Shown here in pieces: positions 1 to 13,395 of a stretch of DNA of 64,000 nt (position 1 is its first letter; each line of letters begins with the position of its first letter). A program made the position numbers and the translations under genes. Source of the stretch: Amoebidium appalachense (taxonomy: Eukaryota; Ichthyosporea); NCBI GenBank assembly GCA_963693365.1, contig CAVNZM010000011.1:8370001-8434000 (forward strand). The letters run 5' to 3'. The notes beneath the pieces are model-generated. The model had not been told where the DNA came from. It worked only from the letters and a program-made list of their open reading frames with translations, and searched no databases.

Positions 1-414
1 CTTGTTCACATACCTTAAACACATCTACCAATAGAATGGGCCAGCCTTAGCACACAACGCCAACAACATAAAACGCATTGTGTGCATGCTTACGCATTTA
101 CACACACTTCAGCGCAAAACCATTTGATCATTGAAGTTTGGCGCTCTGTTTATTTTTAAAACATCACATAGAAGTAGCCTACGGGTGCCAGGTGTTGCAG
201 TTGATTGTTTTTCTAAGATTTCTGAATGTGTTTTTTGGTCGTTTTTCAAGCCTAGTGTTTAAAGTTAAAGTGAAGTTTAAAATGCCTGAAGGTCTCTATT
301 ATGTTAGGTTATTCAAATTGCTCCCTGCGGGACAGGGCATTTAGTATGTTGTTCAAACAAAAGGTTTTCTTTTCAACAGATTTATATCAGAAAGATGTGT
401 TTGTTTTTTATTAG
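1..414. other. Non-coding sequence, no gene seen
   Basis: AT-rich unique sequence. Short open frames are present, but none has protein-like composition. Its last bases (a T-rich tract ending in TTAG at 411-414) look like a 3' splice site for the putative exon that follows, so this may be intron of a gene entering from the left. Confidence 0.4.
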
Positions 415-623
415 GAATCATAAATGCAACAGCTGCAGACAGCTGGGCTGTTCTGTCCACGCCGACGACTGTTAAACTGCCATGCAGTAAAATGTTGGAG
501 GTTACCTTAAATGACGTCAAGCCCAACAAGGGTGATGGTCAAACCATATATACCGATGATAACTGGTGTATTTTCAGCGGGACATATACTCTAGGTTTGG
601 ATCGGAATCAAGCCATTTTATAA
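415..623 (+). CDS. Putative 3'-terminal exon of an unidentified gene
   Basis: A T-rich stretch ending TTAG (411-414) is followed by an open frame from 417 to a TAA at 621-623, about 68 codons. The peptide has mixed, protein-like composition (for example TPTTVKLPCSKMLEV and DDNWCIFSGTYTLGLD), two cysteines and two tryptophans, and no low-complexity sequence. It has no in-frame ATG near its start, which fits an internal or terminal exon of a plus-strand gene beginning outside the window. I do not recognise the family. A donor-like AG/GTTTGG near 594 could instead end the exon earlier. The open frame is short enough to be chance. Confidence 0.35.
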
Positions 624-1357
624 GACGAGTTAACTTTTTGTCAGGCTGCATATGCAAATGCAACATCGAAATATGATTGCAAGTGGCAGGCAGCTGCCAT
701 ATGCATGGCGCCATGGCTGTCCTGTACCTACAATTGCAAAAACCACTGAAAAAAAATCCATTGGCATATGGGTGCAATCAGCCCGAACACTGTTTGAACT
801 GCGATTCAAAGTCAAGCATTTAGAGGCCCATATGATTATACAGCATTCATCGTCTTTGGTCAGATACGGTTTCACTAAAGGGATATGCATAAGATGCCCC
901 CCCCACAACCACCACGGTGCACTACCACCACCACCACCACTATGTACCTCCACCACCACCGGTCCCCCCCCCCCCCCCCCCCCCCCCCCCCGCGCCAAAA
1001 AAAAAAGGCATATGCACACGATTCGAGCTTGCGGCTCATGATCAGCCTTCAGATTTCTTGAGGACGCTCTCAGGCCTAACATACACACGACCATTTTTGT
1101 GTGCTTTTTCTCTGCATGGGCCTGGGCATATTAGATTGGGATCCCCCCCCCTTTTCCTACGGTCCCGGCCCCGCGTAGACCAAAGCTTCCGCCCGCGCAG
1201 CTCCCTCGCCAGCATCGTGGCACCTCTCTCTCTGCCCCCTAGCCAAAGAAAGCCTTTCGAATCTGTTTCCTCTGATCAGAGCCACACTGATTAAGGCAAC
1301 GACGATATGAATCTTCAGCCTCACTGTGATGTTTGTGTGTGCATGCATGTAATACGT

Positions 1358-1397
<40 letters not shown>

Positions 1398-1782
1398 TCC
1401 CCGGGCCCTCTCCCGGGTTCCCCCAAATTAATCCTTCATTTTTTTTTTATGAACATCATCACATGATATTCTATTCAAGGCAAGCTCCTCTAGGTCTCGA
1501 GAACACAGAGCGAATTTGAATTTCCTCTATTAGTAAACACTATCACTGTATCTGCTCATGCAATCACATAATCTCCGATCATACTTATCCAAGTCACTCA
1601 AATGCCAACACGCCTGCGCTTGTTAGAAGCTCCTTTCGTCAGCGTCCACAACCTTCCTTTCGAGTCTTCGAAGCCCACGGCCGCTGCAAGAGTAGCGCCG
1701 GCACCCACCACTTCATCTATCCCCTCCCACCACATACTGCGATAATTCAACCCGTGCACGTGACCCTGCAGCCAACCTCTAC
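624..1782. other. Low-complexity spacer with C and G homopolymers
   Basis: Holds a CCA-rich stretch (about 900-960), a C-tract followed by GCGCC and an A-tract (about 963-1006), and a long G-tract (about 1359-1395). The rest is unique sequence with no convincing coding potential. The long proline and glycine frames here are translations of homopolymers. Confidence 0.6.
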
Positions 1783-1852
1783 ATGTGCCCCTTCACCGCA
1801 CCTGGCGAGGAGCTGCCCGTAGATACCCGGGCCCTGATGGCCACACTGGAGG

Positions 1853-3085
1853 GTGCTACCCCGTGTGTGCTGGCCGAGGGCACCACCATGGTGTGCAAGA
1901 TCGTCACCCCACCACCTGGCTTTGATTCGGGTGCAGCTGCATCCGTGCCTGCCCCGCCCGCCGCTGCCAGTGGTGATTAGACCCCCCCGCCCACGCCGCA
2001 AAGGACCTTCCCCTGTTGATGATTTTGTCGACCTGCCTAACCTCACAGCATCTGATGATGAGCTGTCTGAGAGTGACGAGGAGGCATTTGATGAAGAGGA
2101 GGCTAGTGCCCCGGAAGAGGAGGAGTGCAGCTGCAGGCCACCAGCTGCTGGGCGCGAGCGTGGCACTGAGGCCACTGCTGCTGCTGGCACCGTGCCTGTA
2201 CCAGCACGGCCTGCCCCAGCCACCGATGCCTGCACCCTGCCCAAGGCTGCACCTGCCCCCAGTGCTACCTCTGCTGACCCCACCACGGAGCCAGCAGTGC
2301 AGCACCCGTGGAGCCCCTTCAAGAATGCGGCCAAGGCCAGCTACGAGACCTGGCACCAGCGCTATGGCCACATCAGCAAGACTGGCCTGCTGCAGCTGGC
2401 GCGCAGCGGCATGGTTAAGGGTCTGGAGCTCACCACCAGCTCCTCTGACACCCCTGCAGTGTGTGAGGGGTGTGCCATTGGCAAGGCCAAGCAGCAGCCC
2501 TTCCCTAGGCAAAGCCGCCAGCGTGCAGACACGGTGCTAGCGCTTGGCATCGTGCACGTGGATGTGGGTGGCCCCTACAAGCGGTCTGTGGACGGCTACT
2601 ACTTTGTGCTGGTGGCTGTGGATGACAAGACCGGCATGATGTTTGTGTGGGCTCTGAAGGCACGTAGTGACGTGCCTGCCACCCTGGCTGCCTGGGCCAC
2701 CAAGATGGAACGGCAGCATGGCCACAAGGTGCGCATCTACCGCACAGACGGCGCTGGCGAATTCAAGTCGCGGGGCTTCCAACGTTTCTGCATCAGCAAC
2801 GGCATTGTGCATCAGATGGTGGTGGCCTATGAGCACGGCCAGAACGGTGTGGCTGAGCGCAACATCTACACGGTGACAGACAAGGCCCGGGCCATGATGG
2901 CATCTGTGCCAGGCTTCCCGCAAAACTGCTGGCCCGAGGCTGTCGGCACGGTGGTGCTGCTGATCAACATGAGCCCCCACAAGGCCGTGTCTGGCATGAC
3001 ACCCTGGCAGGCATTCTACAACCAGGTGCCTGATGTGTCCTACCTTCGTGCGTATGGCTGCCTAGCCTACCCCACCATCGCCTAG
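1853..3085 (+). pseudogene. pol: Copia 1: GAG-pre-integrase and integrase core
   Basis: After an acidic, serine/alanine-rich linker the frame holds a GAG-pre-integrase motif (WHQRYGHISKTGLLQLARSG) with the CEGC half of the zinc-binding site. The DDE integrase core follows: HVDVGGP, then YRTDGAGEF, then the conserved GVAERNIYTV region and the W...A..Y.....P stretch of copia integrases. A TAG at 3083-3085 interrupts the frame just after YGCLAYP, where family members continue into the integrase C-terminal part; the same frame resumes after the stop. The start shown is that of the open frame, not a real initiation codon. Confidence 0.9.
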
Positions 3086-3981
3086 GAGCAGCACGGCAAC
3101 AAGCTGGCACCACGTGCCCAGCGGGGCATTTTGATTGGCTACGGGGAGGAGACCAAGGGCTACCTACCGCATCCTGCTGGTTACCCTCAGTGGCAGTTTC
3201 GGTTCAGTGGTCGTGAGGAGGAGTGTGCAGTTCAACGAGGGCGCCACCCTGGTGAGGGGCACGCCCACTGCCCTCAACCCGAGCATGCGCATGGCCACCA
3301 GCCCGGCTGCACCTGGCCAGACCAGCGCAGATGACCCATTTGTGCAGGAGGAGCACACCACCACAGAGGAGGAGACAGGCAGGGACTCGGACCCTGCCAG
3401 CACTGTGGCCACCACAGCCACAGGCACCAGCAGCGATGGCTTTGATGACAGCGACAGTAAGAGCGAAGATGAGGGGGCAGCACAAGGGGGTGCCGGCATG
3501 CTTAAGCGTGCGCGCATGGACTCGCCGCCCGCCAAGTCAGCACAGCCAATCGCCAAGCGGGTGCATTTCACCGACAGCAACGTGCCCAGCCACCACCTGG
3601 CTAGGGTGACACGGAGTGGACACGTGTTCAGCACCCAGCAGCACCTGGGCAACGGCAAGGGCACCGTGATTGAGGCCAAAGCGCTGGCCATGACTGCCGC
3701 TGCATCTGCGCTGGTGCACGGCAAGCAGCCCCTGCAGCCTGCACTGTTGGTGTCGGAGGTGCCCATACCCAACCCCTACAAGGAGGCAATGGTCTCAGAC
3801 CATGCCACCATGTGGAAGCAGGCATGTGATGCCGAGATGGAGAAACTGCAGCGCCACGGCACTTAAATTCGCTGGTGCTAGTGCCCGAGGGCCGCCAACC
3901 AATCAAAAATTGCTGGGTGTATGATGTCAAGCACAACGGCAACAGGTGACCAAGTTCCGGGCCAGGCTGGTGGCCAAGGGG
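3086..3981 (+). pseudogene. pol: Copia 1: integrase C-terminus, linker and RT start, frameshifted
   Basis: The frame after the stop reads NKLAPRAQRGILIGYGEETK, typical of the copia integrase C-terminus. It then shifts near 3165 to the frame that gives VVVRRSVQFNEGA. A low-complexity acidic/threonine linker (about 3330-3530) follows, then the RT lead-in (HATMWKQACDAEMEKLQRHGT) ending in a stop at 3864-3866. The continuation (LVPEGRQPI, then WVYDVKHNG, then FRARLVAKG) lies in other frames up to the insertion point at 3981. Several independent lesions show that this part has long been non-functional. Confidence 0.85.
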
Positions 3982-4288
3982 TGTTGTGATTTGTACAATA
4001 CCTACCCAAGTGTATGTGCGTTACTGGTGATGGTCAGCAGAGATAATCTTGAAGCCGATGATAGGACACTGCCGTGTCCCGTCTTTATATACTCGCGCTG
4101 CCTCCAAGGACAGCCGCTAGGACCAATCAGATGTACAGATATGAAGTGCCAAGTACTCATCTAATTGGCTGATGATATAAACAATCCCAGACACAGGGAT
4201 CCAATCACTATTCAGATCTGCCATCTGAATTATGGGAATGTACCACAAAACGTTCCTACGTGTTTGTGTACCACAGGGAATATCCCGT

Positions 4289-4369
<81 letters not shown>

Positions 4370-4417
4370 TATGTTGAAACACTAAAGTATGAGTATGTTA
4401 ATATTCCAACATTGTCA
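3982..4417 (+). mobile_element. Solo-LTR-like insertion in copia 1 RT, 5-bp TSD
   Basis: A 436-bp segment beginning TG and ending CA interrupts the RT codon series after LVAKG. It is flanked by the direct repeat AGGGG (3977-3981 and 4418-4422). Removing the segment and one AGGGG brings the two RT halves into one frame at the conserved AKGFSQ motif, so this is a precise insertion. Five-base duplications and TG...CA ends are usual for LTR elements. A TATA-like TTTATATA (about 4084-4091) lies inside. Its 3' half holds a (TG)n of about 75 bp (4291-4366). It differs from the 3' LTR of the host element, so it is another family. Confidence 0.8.
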
Positions 4418-5794
4418 AGGGGTTCAGCCAACGTCCTGGTGTGGACTTCACCGACACCTTTGCCCCCACAGCCAGCCCGACCACCACCAGGTATTTGGTC
4501 GCCACTGCCGCAGCCCAGGGCCGCCACCTGAGCCAGTACGATGTAGACAGTGCATTCCTCAATGCTGAGCTCAGCGAGGAAATCTACATGGCTCAGCCCG
4601 AGGGGTATGTGGTGCCCGGCCAGGAGCACCTTGTCTGCAGGCTGCACAAGGCCATCTACGGGCTGCGCCAGGCTGCACGAGCGTGGGGCGACACCTTCAC
4701 AGCCGGCCTGGCCAAGCTGGGCTTCAAGCAGGCTGCAGCCGACCCCTGCCTGTATATTCGCGGCAAGGGCAAGCATATGGAGCTGCTGGTGATCCACATC
4801 GACGACATGGTGGCCAGCACAGCCAGCATGCAGGCAGCCAAGCAGCTGGCCAAGCAGCTGGGCACCATCTTTTCCATCAAGGAGATGCCTCTGGCCGACT
4901 GCTTCCTAGGGGTGCAGATTGTGATCTGCAAGCTCGGCACCATCAAGGTCCACCAGTCTGCCTACACTGCACGTGTGTTGGAGAAATACGGCATGGCTGA
5001 CTGCAGGGCTGTGGACACACCCATGACCCTCGACAAGCTGAGCAAAGCCCAGTGCCCTGCCACCCCCAAGGAGATCAGCGCCATGGCGCCATATGTGGCG
5101 CTGTACCAGGGCATCGTGGGCAGTGTGATGTACCTGGCCAGCTGGACCCGGCCAGACATTGCTCAGGCCGTAGGGGTGCTTGCCAGGTTCAACCAGAACC
5201 CTGGCCAGGCCCACCTGACTGCTGCAAAGCGCATGTTGCTCTACCTCAAGGGGACTGCCAGTCACGGCATCACCTACCAGCGCGTCAAGGTGCCGGGCCA
5301 TGTGATTGGCTACGTGGATGCCGACTGGGCAGGCAACCCAGACAACCGCCGCTCCACCTCCGGCTTCGCATTTCCGGAGAGCAACGGAGCCATCAGCTGG
5401 TGCTCCAAGCTGCAGACTGTGGTGGCAGACAGCACAGCAGAGGCTGAGTACGTGAGTGCGGCCCGCGCCACCAAGGAGGCCATGTGGTTGCGCAAACTCC
5501 AGCGCGACTTTGGTTTCAGCACCGAGGAGGCCATGGTGCTGTATGAGGACAACATGGCATGCATCAGCATTGCCAAGGACCCCGTGGATTTTTCTCGCAC
5601 CAAGCACATCGACATCAATTTGGCACCTGGTGCGCTGGCACGTCAAGCAGGGCGACGTTGTGCTGGTCTACGTGCCGACCAATCAGCAGGCGGCTGATGC
5701 GCTGACCAAGGCCCTGCCCCGTACTGCCCTCGAGAGCTGCAAGAAGGCCATGGGCATGGACAGCAAGTGTGATGTGGAGGCAGGGGTGTGCTAG
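4418..5794 (+). pseudogene. pol: Copia 1: reverse transcriptase and RNase H
   Basis: Starting in the flank of the insertion, the frame reads GVDFTDTFAPTAS, then QYDVDSAFLNAEL, KAIYGLRQAARAW and the catalytic IHIDDM (a variant of YVDD). The RNase H part follows: YVDADWAGNPDNRRSTSGF, then DSTAEAEYVSAARATKEAMW and the EDNMACISIA strand. The frame breaks near 5620. The last part (VKQGDVVLVYVPTNQQAADALTK) continues in another frame to a stop at 5792-5794. The order and motifs are diagnostic for Ty1/copia. Confidence 0.92.
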
Positions 5795-5898
5795 TTAATT
5801 GCTGTAGGCAACCAGTCCCTGGCTAAGGGGTGCGGCAATCGACGCTGCGATATGATTGGCTGATTTGTTGATTAGGTGCTATTGTGTTGTAAAGGGTG

Positions 5899-6425
5899 TG
5901 TTGGATATACAACCCCAATATCACCATATTATTCGTGTTTGTGATATATTTACTATGTAACCATCCAACAGTGGTGTACGCGTGTTTTCGTGTGATGGCT
6001 AGGTAATCGATCGTGTGATTCCTAGGATGAATTGTGATATCTAACTGCCATATGATTGGTTAGGAACGCACCATCCAGATCTAGGGATTACGTAGTCAAC
6101 CCGGATGCCATCCTGGATAGCTGGTGACTGGATCACGGCAGAGTATATAAACCCGCACATGCAACATAATAAAATTGGGAGTTATTACGATAATTGACTG
6201 TTGCAACAGACTCTCCGAGCACTGTGTGGACACTTAGGTGATAGTGCATGCAGCCCGATTAAGTACACACTTAGTAGGTAGTAATTGCACCCATATAGAG
6301 ACTGATCACCTCCGTGTGTGTGTGTGCAACGACTATACACTCTACTTGTGTTAAACACAAGTGCAGACTCTGCTACGTGTGAGAAGGTAGTTTTCTCTCA
6401 CTGTCCTCACGACCTTCCGTCAACA
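5899..6425 (+). repeat. 3' LTR of copia element 1
   Basis: Begins TGTTGGATATAC just after a purine-rich stretch (AAAGGGTG, a weak polypurine tract) and ends CCGTCAACA, giving TGTTG/CAACA inverted termini over 527 bp. A TATA box (TATATAA, 6144-6150) and AATAAA (6168-6173) lie inside, as expected for an LTR. No second copy exists in the window, so the boundaries rest on termini and context, not on alignment. Confidence 0.7.
6144..6173 (+). promoter_or_regulatory. LTR TATA box and poly(A) signal
   Basis: TATATAA at 6144-6150 and AATAAA at 6168-6173 sit in the 3' LTR. They are probably the promoter core and poly(A) signal of copia element 1. Confidence 0.5.
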
Positions 6426-6441
6426 AACGATTTGTGGCAAG

Positions 6442-8381
<1,940 letters not shown>

Positions 8382-10117
8382 CTGAGATGAAACAAATAAG
8401 GTGGGTGCGTGGTTGTGGTACTGACTCTTCTAGCTAGTTTGGTGGGGTTTTTTTCCTTAGTGCCTTATCAGAAATGTTTAGCTGTTGAAAACAAACCATA
8501 GCTGTGCGTGTGAAGTAACATCTGCAAAGTAGGAAGGCTGCGAGGAAGTGTTACTGCGCAGAAGGAAGACGGTGATAGGTCACGTGTGCTGAATTGGCCT
8601 GAGAGTGGAAAAGAAGAGATCAAAATGCGTTCGGCATTAGGATGAGCAAATGCCGGAAGGACACCGCAAACAAAAAGAAGAAGAAGGAAGAGAAAAATCC
8701 TGCTACCTTTGGAGGTAGTTCTTATTTTTCAAGGCTGACAAAACTTTCCTTCCGAAGCGACGTGATCACGCGCCAACTCATACCCTTGAAAAATAGAGTA
8801 TAGTTTATCATACGGCGGCTGAGGCCCGGGTCGCACGTGGCGGGCGGAATTCCGCAAGTTTTCTTCCAAGCCTTCGTCTCAGGCCTGTCTCAGTTTGACT
8901 GGGCCGGTTTTGCGCTTTGATGGCCCAAACTCTTCCCGCCTTTTCCCAATTTTGACCAATCAATGGCTGGATTGTAAGTGCCATCTAGTAGATCTACCAA
9001 TGAAACGCAACTTGAACATAAAAGCAAATGCCTGCGTTTATTGTACATTCTTTGCAAAATAGGATAATATTGTAGCTTTACGTACCAAGAAACTTGTTGC
9101 CTGTCTCCGTTCATTGGCGAACACTCTCTACGAGCTTACACTGACACTCATTATAATGTTTTTGTCTTCTTGTCAAATATTTTCAAATCTCGGCGGCACA
9201 GCTTGCTAATTATGTATTTAATTAGTTATTCTTAGCTGGCAGCAGCATCCACTGGCGCAGTGCCGCACACAACAGGGTGTGAAATTAGTTGAGTTCACTG
9301 GTGGTGAACCACTGACTTCTTTTGCCAGCTTCGAAACTCCTCGAGTGGCGCTGAATAACGGTGTCTTAAAAATATTTTTTCCTGTGACTTACAAATCTTC
9401 CTGGTGCAAATACCTCTTATGCGGAGATTTCCTTAAAAAACTGAGGGGTTTGTGGCGAATCCATATTACAGTAACTGCGCTCATTATAGCCCTCCGTTAC
9501 TATGATCCCCAGGGTTTGCAATTGCTGGCGCAGTCGGCCCTTTTTTTGGGTGCTTTGTGCAAGCATGAGGTCACATATAGGCAAAGCACTAAACCCAAAT
9601 CACCACGCTTCCTTTCCTTATCCAGGCAAATTTTTTTCTGGGGAAAAAAAAAAGGTGGGGAAAAGGGGATTCGTATCACAGTTTGACTACCCACTGGTTC
9701 GCTGCTGCCACGATGGGCAAGATGGAGATTCCATAGTCCTCTGGAATGCGCCAAAAGAGTATAAATACACCAACACCCGCCCACACGCGTCTGTCAGATG
9801 AACCGATGGCACCCAACTGCAAAACTGCTAAAGCTCCGAGACTTAGCGCACGTGTATCAGGTTTTTTACGGTATAAATATAGTTATTGTTTTAGTTTATT
9901 ACAGTTGTAATTCATTTATCAATTTGCTACAGGCGTTATCAGTTAATTGGATTATACCGAACAACGCCGCACTGGGGCAAGATATAGACGTGCACATTTA
10001 CACAGTACTGTAGCCAACGAAACAAATGCAAACTCAATTACAAATTTTGGCTAGCAGGCCTTCGTGGTGAGTGACCGTGGCTTTCAATATCTTAACTAAA
10101 CATATTGGGATGCATCT
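8382..10117. other. Intergenic region upstream of the metalloprotease
   Basis: Mostly unique sequence with a GC-rich patch at about 8820-8870, CCAAT motifs near 8955 and 8995, and TATAAAT-like motifs at 9760 and 9872. Open frames here are short and have no recognisable domain. It probably includes the promoter of the downstream metalloprotease gene. Confidence 0.45.
9872..9878 (+). promoter_or_regulatory. Candidate TATA box of the metalloprotease gene
   Basis: TATAAAT lies about 240 bp before the proposed start codon at 10118. A second TATAAATA at 9760-9767 is an alternative. No transcription start can be read from sequence. Confidence 0.25.
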
Positions 10118-11250
10118 ATGAAAAAAGCACGGAAAATGCAATCATCACACATGTTTCTGTGTGCCCTAGGGGCTACCATTGCACCCACGCACGCGCAAGG
10201 AATAACCAGTGCGATTGTTTCGGGTGCAGACGTATTGCGTCAGTCGGTATTGGCCGGACAGATGATGGTGGCCGAGGGAATGAAAGCACGCCCTGCTATT
10301 GTTTCAACATCTCTGACGCCACAAGGGAATGGTTACACTCTTAAAACAAGTATGTAATACATTTCGGGGTGGTGACCACGTGGGTGTCTGGGTGGGTGGG
10401 TGCACGGCAAGAGGAAGAGGCAGGGAGGGGGGGGGGGGGGGGGGGGGGGGGGGATACGCGTCTTTCTGTTCTAATCACACCTGTTTTGGGGTCGGGTAGT
10501 TTTATGCTATTTAATGGGTGTTTAGCACGGTATCTGCTGCATACAATTGTGTGCAACAATACTTTTGTGTGTTGGTTTCTGTGCGTACATGTGTGTGTCG
10601 GTGTGTGTGTATTTGTTATGTGTGTGTGTGTGTGCGCGCGCGCCCTTGTGCGTTTGTACGTGTGCGTGTGTGTGTTTGTCGCGTGACTGCTTCACGCACC
10701 ATGAAAGTGTGTGTGTGTGTATGTGTGTTTGTGCATGCGTGTGTTGCTCATCAATGTCGCAATTTGGATTCATACTGGTATGTGTGTGTCCTTGCTGTTT
10801 ACCGAGTCGAAACTGGTGTCTCTCTACCTTCTTTTGCACCACATGTATGTTTAGAAGTCTACGTCTAGTACGTGTGCATGAGTATTTGTGTAAGATTCGT
10901 GGTTCTTCCTAGCATTGAATTCATGCTACACAACCAGGCACATCAGTTCGGATACTTCCTTTACCTAGTGCTTGTGTTGTGTCACGCATTTAAGTTAATT
11001 TGCAGTGTGAAGGGGGCAAGTGGGGGGGGGGAGGGGGGGTGGGGGGGGAGGCTAATACCCCACACACTGTTTCACATACATGCTTGCATGCATGCATGCG
11101 CACACACGCACACGCACACGCACGCACACTACACACTCACATGCGGGTGTGTGCCTACACGCATGCACGCACACACGAACACTCGTTCCCACGTACACAG
11201 ATATCTAGGTGTGTGCCACAGCACACACACTGCGCGCGTGCACGCACGCA

Positions 11251-11327
<77 letters not shown>

Positions 11328-11458
11328 ACACACACACACACACATCTGACCAACCCACACGCACAAATGTTTCACTTCAGAATCTCTTTTTCCCTCCCAA
11401 AAACTGCCTGGTAAGACACAAAACAAAAAAGCATAAACGAAGCCACCCTCTCCCCCCC

Positions 11459-11489
<31 letters not shown>

Positions 11490-13192
11490 AAAAAAAAAAA
11501 ATAGGGAGAGAGAGAAAAGAAAGGAGGAGAAAACTTTGAAAATAAAGAAAAAGAAGAAAGAGAAGAAACTTTCAAAAAGGTCTCGCTAACAGCCTATGTT
11601 ACTCTATAGAGCTTAATGGAGCCCCAGTGGAGATTTCCCTCGAGCCAGCTGTTATCCGTGCCCCCGGATTCGAAGTAGCTGAAGTGGCCGAAGATGGGTC
11701 GGAACACGCTGTTCCACCTCCTGTGGAAGACGTATTCGTTGGCTCAGTAGTCGGGCAACCTGGGTTGTCAGTTTCGGCGCAAATAGACCAAGAAACAGGA
11801 AAACTCGATAATTTACGCGCGATAAATCCCGACACAAAAACAGATATCGTCGCGACAACTGTCCGCAATAAGCTGTTCGGGAAGGACGATGAAATTGCGG
11901 TTGTGAACCGAAAAGACATGAAGCCTGCGGTAGTGAGGGATTCGGGAAAACCCCAGGACAAGATCTTGGAGGTGCCGAAAAACGCAACGCGGCGAGGGCA
12001 GGCCAATTCTTTTGTATATGTGCAAGACGTCAACACCGGTGGCTTAACCATTGATCAAGCAGCAACGAGGCAACAGAGACTTAGCACCCCTGCCGGTAAC
12101 TCCACGCAAAAACGTCGCCGTGCGGCAACGGGGAGAATGGTGAAAGCCATACGTGTTTTGGTCGATACGGACTATGAGTTTTTCGCTGCGTGGGGAAAAA
12201 GCAGCGCGGGAGTGACAAGAAAAGTGCAGCAGATCATAGCAACGGTAAACCAACAATATATTCGTCAACTCAACATACAACACATCATATCCAAGATCGT
12301 CGTTCGGACCGCGCGCGTTGCGGGGTACCGTTCAAACAACGCCGACCAAATGCTTCAAGAGGCGATCAACATGTGGCAAAGCCGCTTTGACGGTTCTTGG
12401 GACGCGATGGTTTTCATGTCCGGAAAATCGATGAACGACGGTATTCTTGGCTTGTCGTATGTAGGTGCCGTGTGTAGCGAGTATGGGTTTGCCATAGTTC
12501 AGATCGACTCTGGACAGCCGCCCACCGACAGTTCCGACATCGTCGCGCACGAACTGGGCCACTTGTGGGGCGCCTTCCACTGTAACTGCCCCAAATACAC
12601 TATGAACGCATACCTCACCGGCGCAAACAATTTTGATACGGCGTATACTATCCCCGCCATTAGAGATTATCTCACCACGAGCGCTACGTGCGCGTCAACC
12701 ATTAGATTCAATGGGTGTGTTAGCGACAGCGAGTGCCAAAACGGAAAATTTTGCGACGGAAGTGAGGTGTGCCGATCGGGAAAATGTTTCGCCGGAACGC
12801 CGGTGTGCAGCTCTGATCTTCAGTGTGTGGAGAGCATCAAGAAATGCACACCCAAAATGGGAGTTACGGGGTGTACAAGCGACACGCAATGCCAAAACGG
12901 AATATATTGCGATGGTAATGAGGTATGCCGCGCCGGAAAATGTGCCGCGGGAACCCGCCCATGCGACACGGGTACTATGACGTGTGTTGAAAACACGAAA
13001 CAGTGTACTAAGAAGGTATCGTGTGGTAATGGTGTATGCGACGTGGGCGAGTCATGTAAGACATGTCCGAGAGATTGTCGGTCGCGGCAAGTTACGCCAC
13101 CGAACAGATACAGCGACTATTGTTGTGGGGATGGGGTGCGGCAGTTGTATGAGCAGAGAACCCAGGGTGGGATATGTAATTATAACTATTAA
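10118..13192 (+). CDS. Secreted metzincin (ADAM/reprolysin-like) metalloprotease
   Basis: Two exons, 10118-10349 and 11610-13192, joined in phase 1 across a GTATGT...TATAG intron; about 604 aa. Exon 1 encodes a signal peptide: basic start (MKKARK), hydrophobic core, and a likely cut after THA (about residue 26). A propeptide-like region follows to about residue 245. The catalytic domain has the zinc motif HELGHLWGAFH (third ligand His) and a Met-turn (YTMNAYL), so the protein is a zinc endopeptidase acting outside the cell. The C-terminus has two cysteine-rich repeats of the form QNGxxCDGxEVCRxGKC, then CGNGVCDVGESCKTC and YCCGDG. The intron holds a G-tract, TG/CA repeats and a C/A homopolymer. 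AATAAA occurs at 13390. The final subfamily is uncertain. Confidence 0.85.
10350..11609 (+). other. Intron of the metalloprotease gene
   Basis: Donor GTATGT, acceptor CTCTATAG. Contains a G-tract (about 10427-10453), TG-rich sequence (10580-10745), a (CA)n (about 11255-11345), and a C-tract followed directly by an A-tract (about 11453-11500). No coding exon was seen inside. Confidence 0.8.
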
Positions 13193-13389
13193 TATTAGCA
13201 GTCAATTTTAGCAATCGATCTGCTTTTAGAGCACCTGCACCTGTGTCGGAACCTTTCGAATATATGTTTGTTGATGGTATTTTAGCATTGGCCCCATGGT
13301 CGAACTGCGTAGCTTTTGAAATGCGAAAGTTGCGTTCTCTGGTGCCAGTGCCTTTTTTGCTGCTTTCCTTTAAATTTTAATTGTTAAAT

Positions 13390-13395
13390 AATAAA
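13390..13395 (+). terminator. Poly(A) signal AATAAA
   Basis: Canonical AATAAA about 200 nt after the metalloprotease stop codon, in AT-rich sequence with no other gene nearby. Confidence 0.55.

Larger units (their letters stand above)
1783..6425 (+). mobile_element. Ty1/copia LTR retrotransposon 1 (degraded, 5' part missing)
   Basis: Domains run GAG-pre-integrase, integrase, reverse transcriptase, RNase H, which is the copia order. A 3' LTR-like sequence follows (5899-6425, TGTTG...CAACA). No matching 5' LTR and no gag or protease region with a zinc knuckle or protease active-site motif can be found upstream, so the element looks 5'-truncated. The coding part is GC-rich, unlike its flanks. 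It carries an in-frame stop at 3083-3085 and frameshifts near 3165, 3866, 3945 and 5620, and it was split by a younger insertion at 3982-4417. It is a relic that cannot encode a polyprotein. Confidence 0.9.

Noticed and set aside
9279-9686. 135-aa plus-strand ORF upstream of the metalloprotease
   Set aside because: No recognisable motif; its end runs through homopolymers and there is no supporting splice or homology signal.
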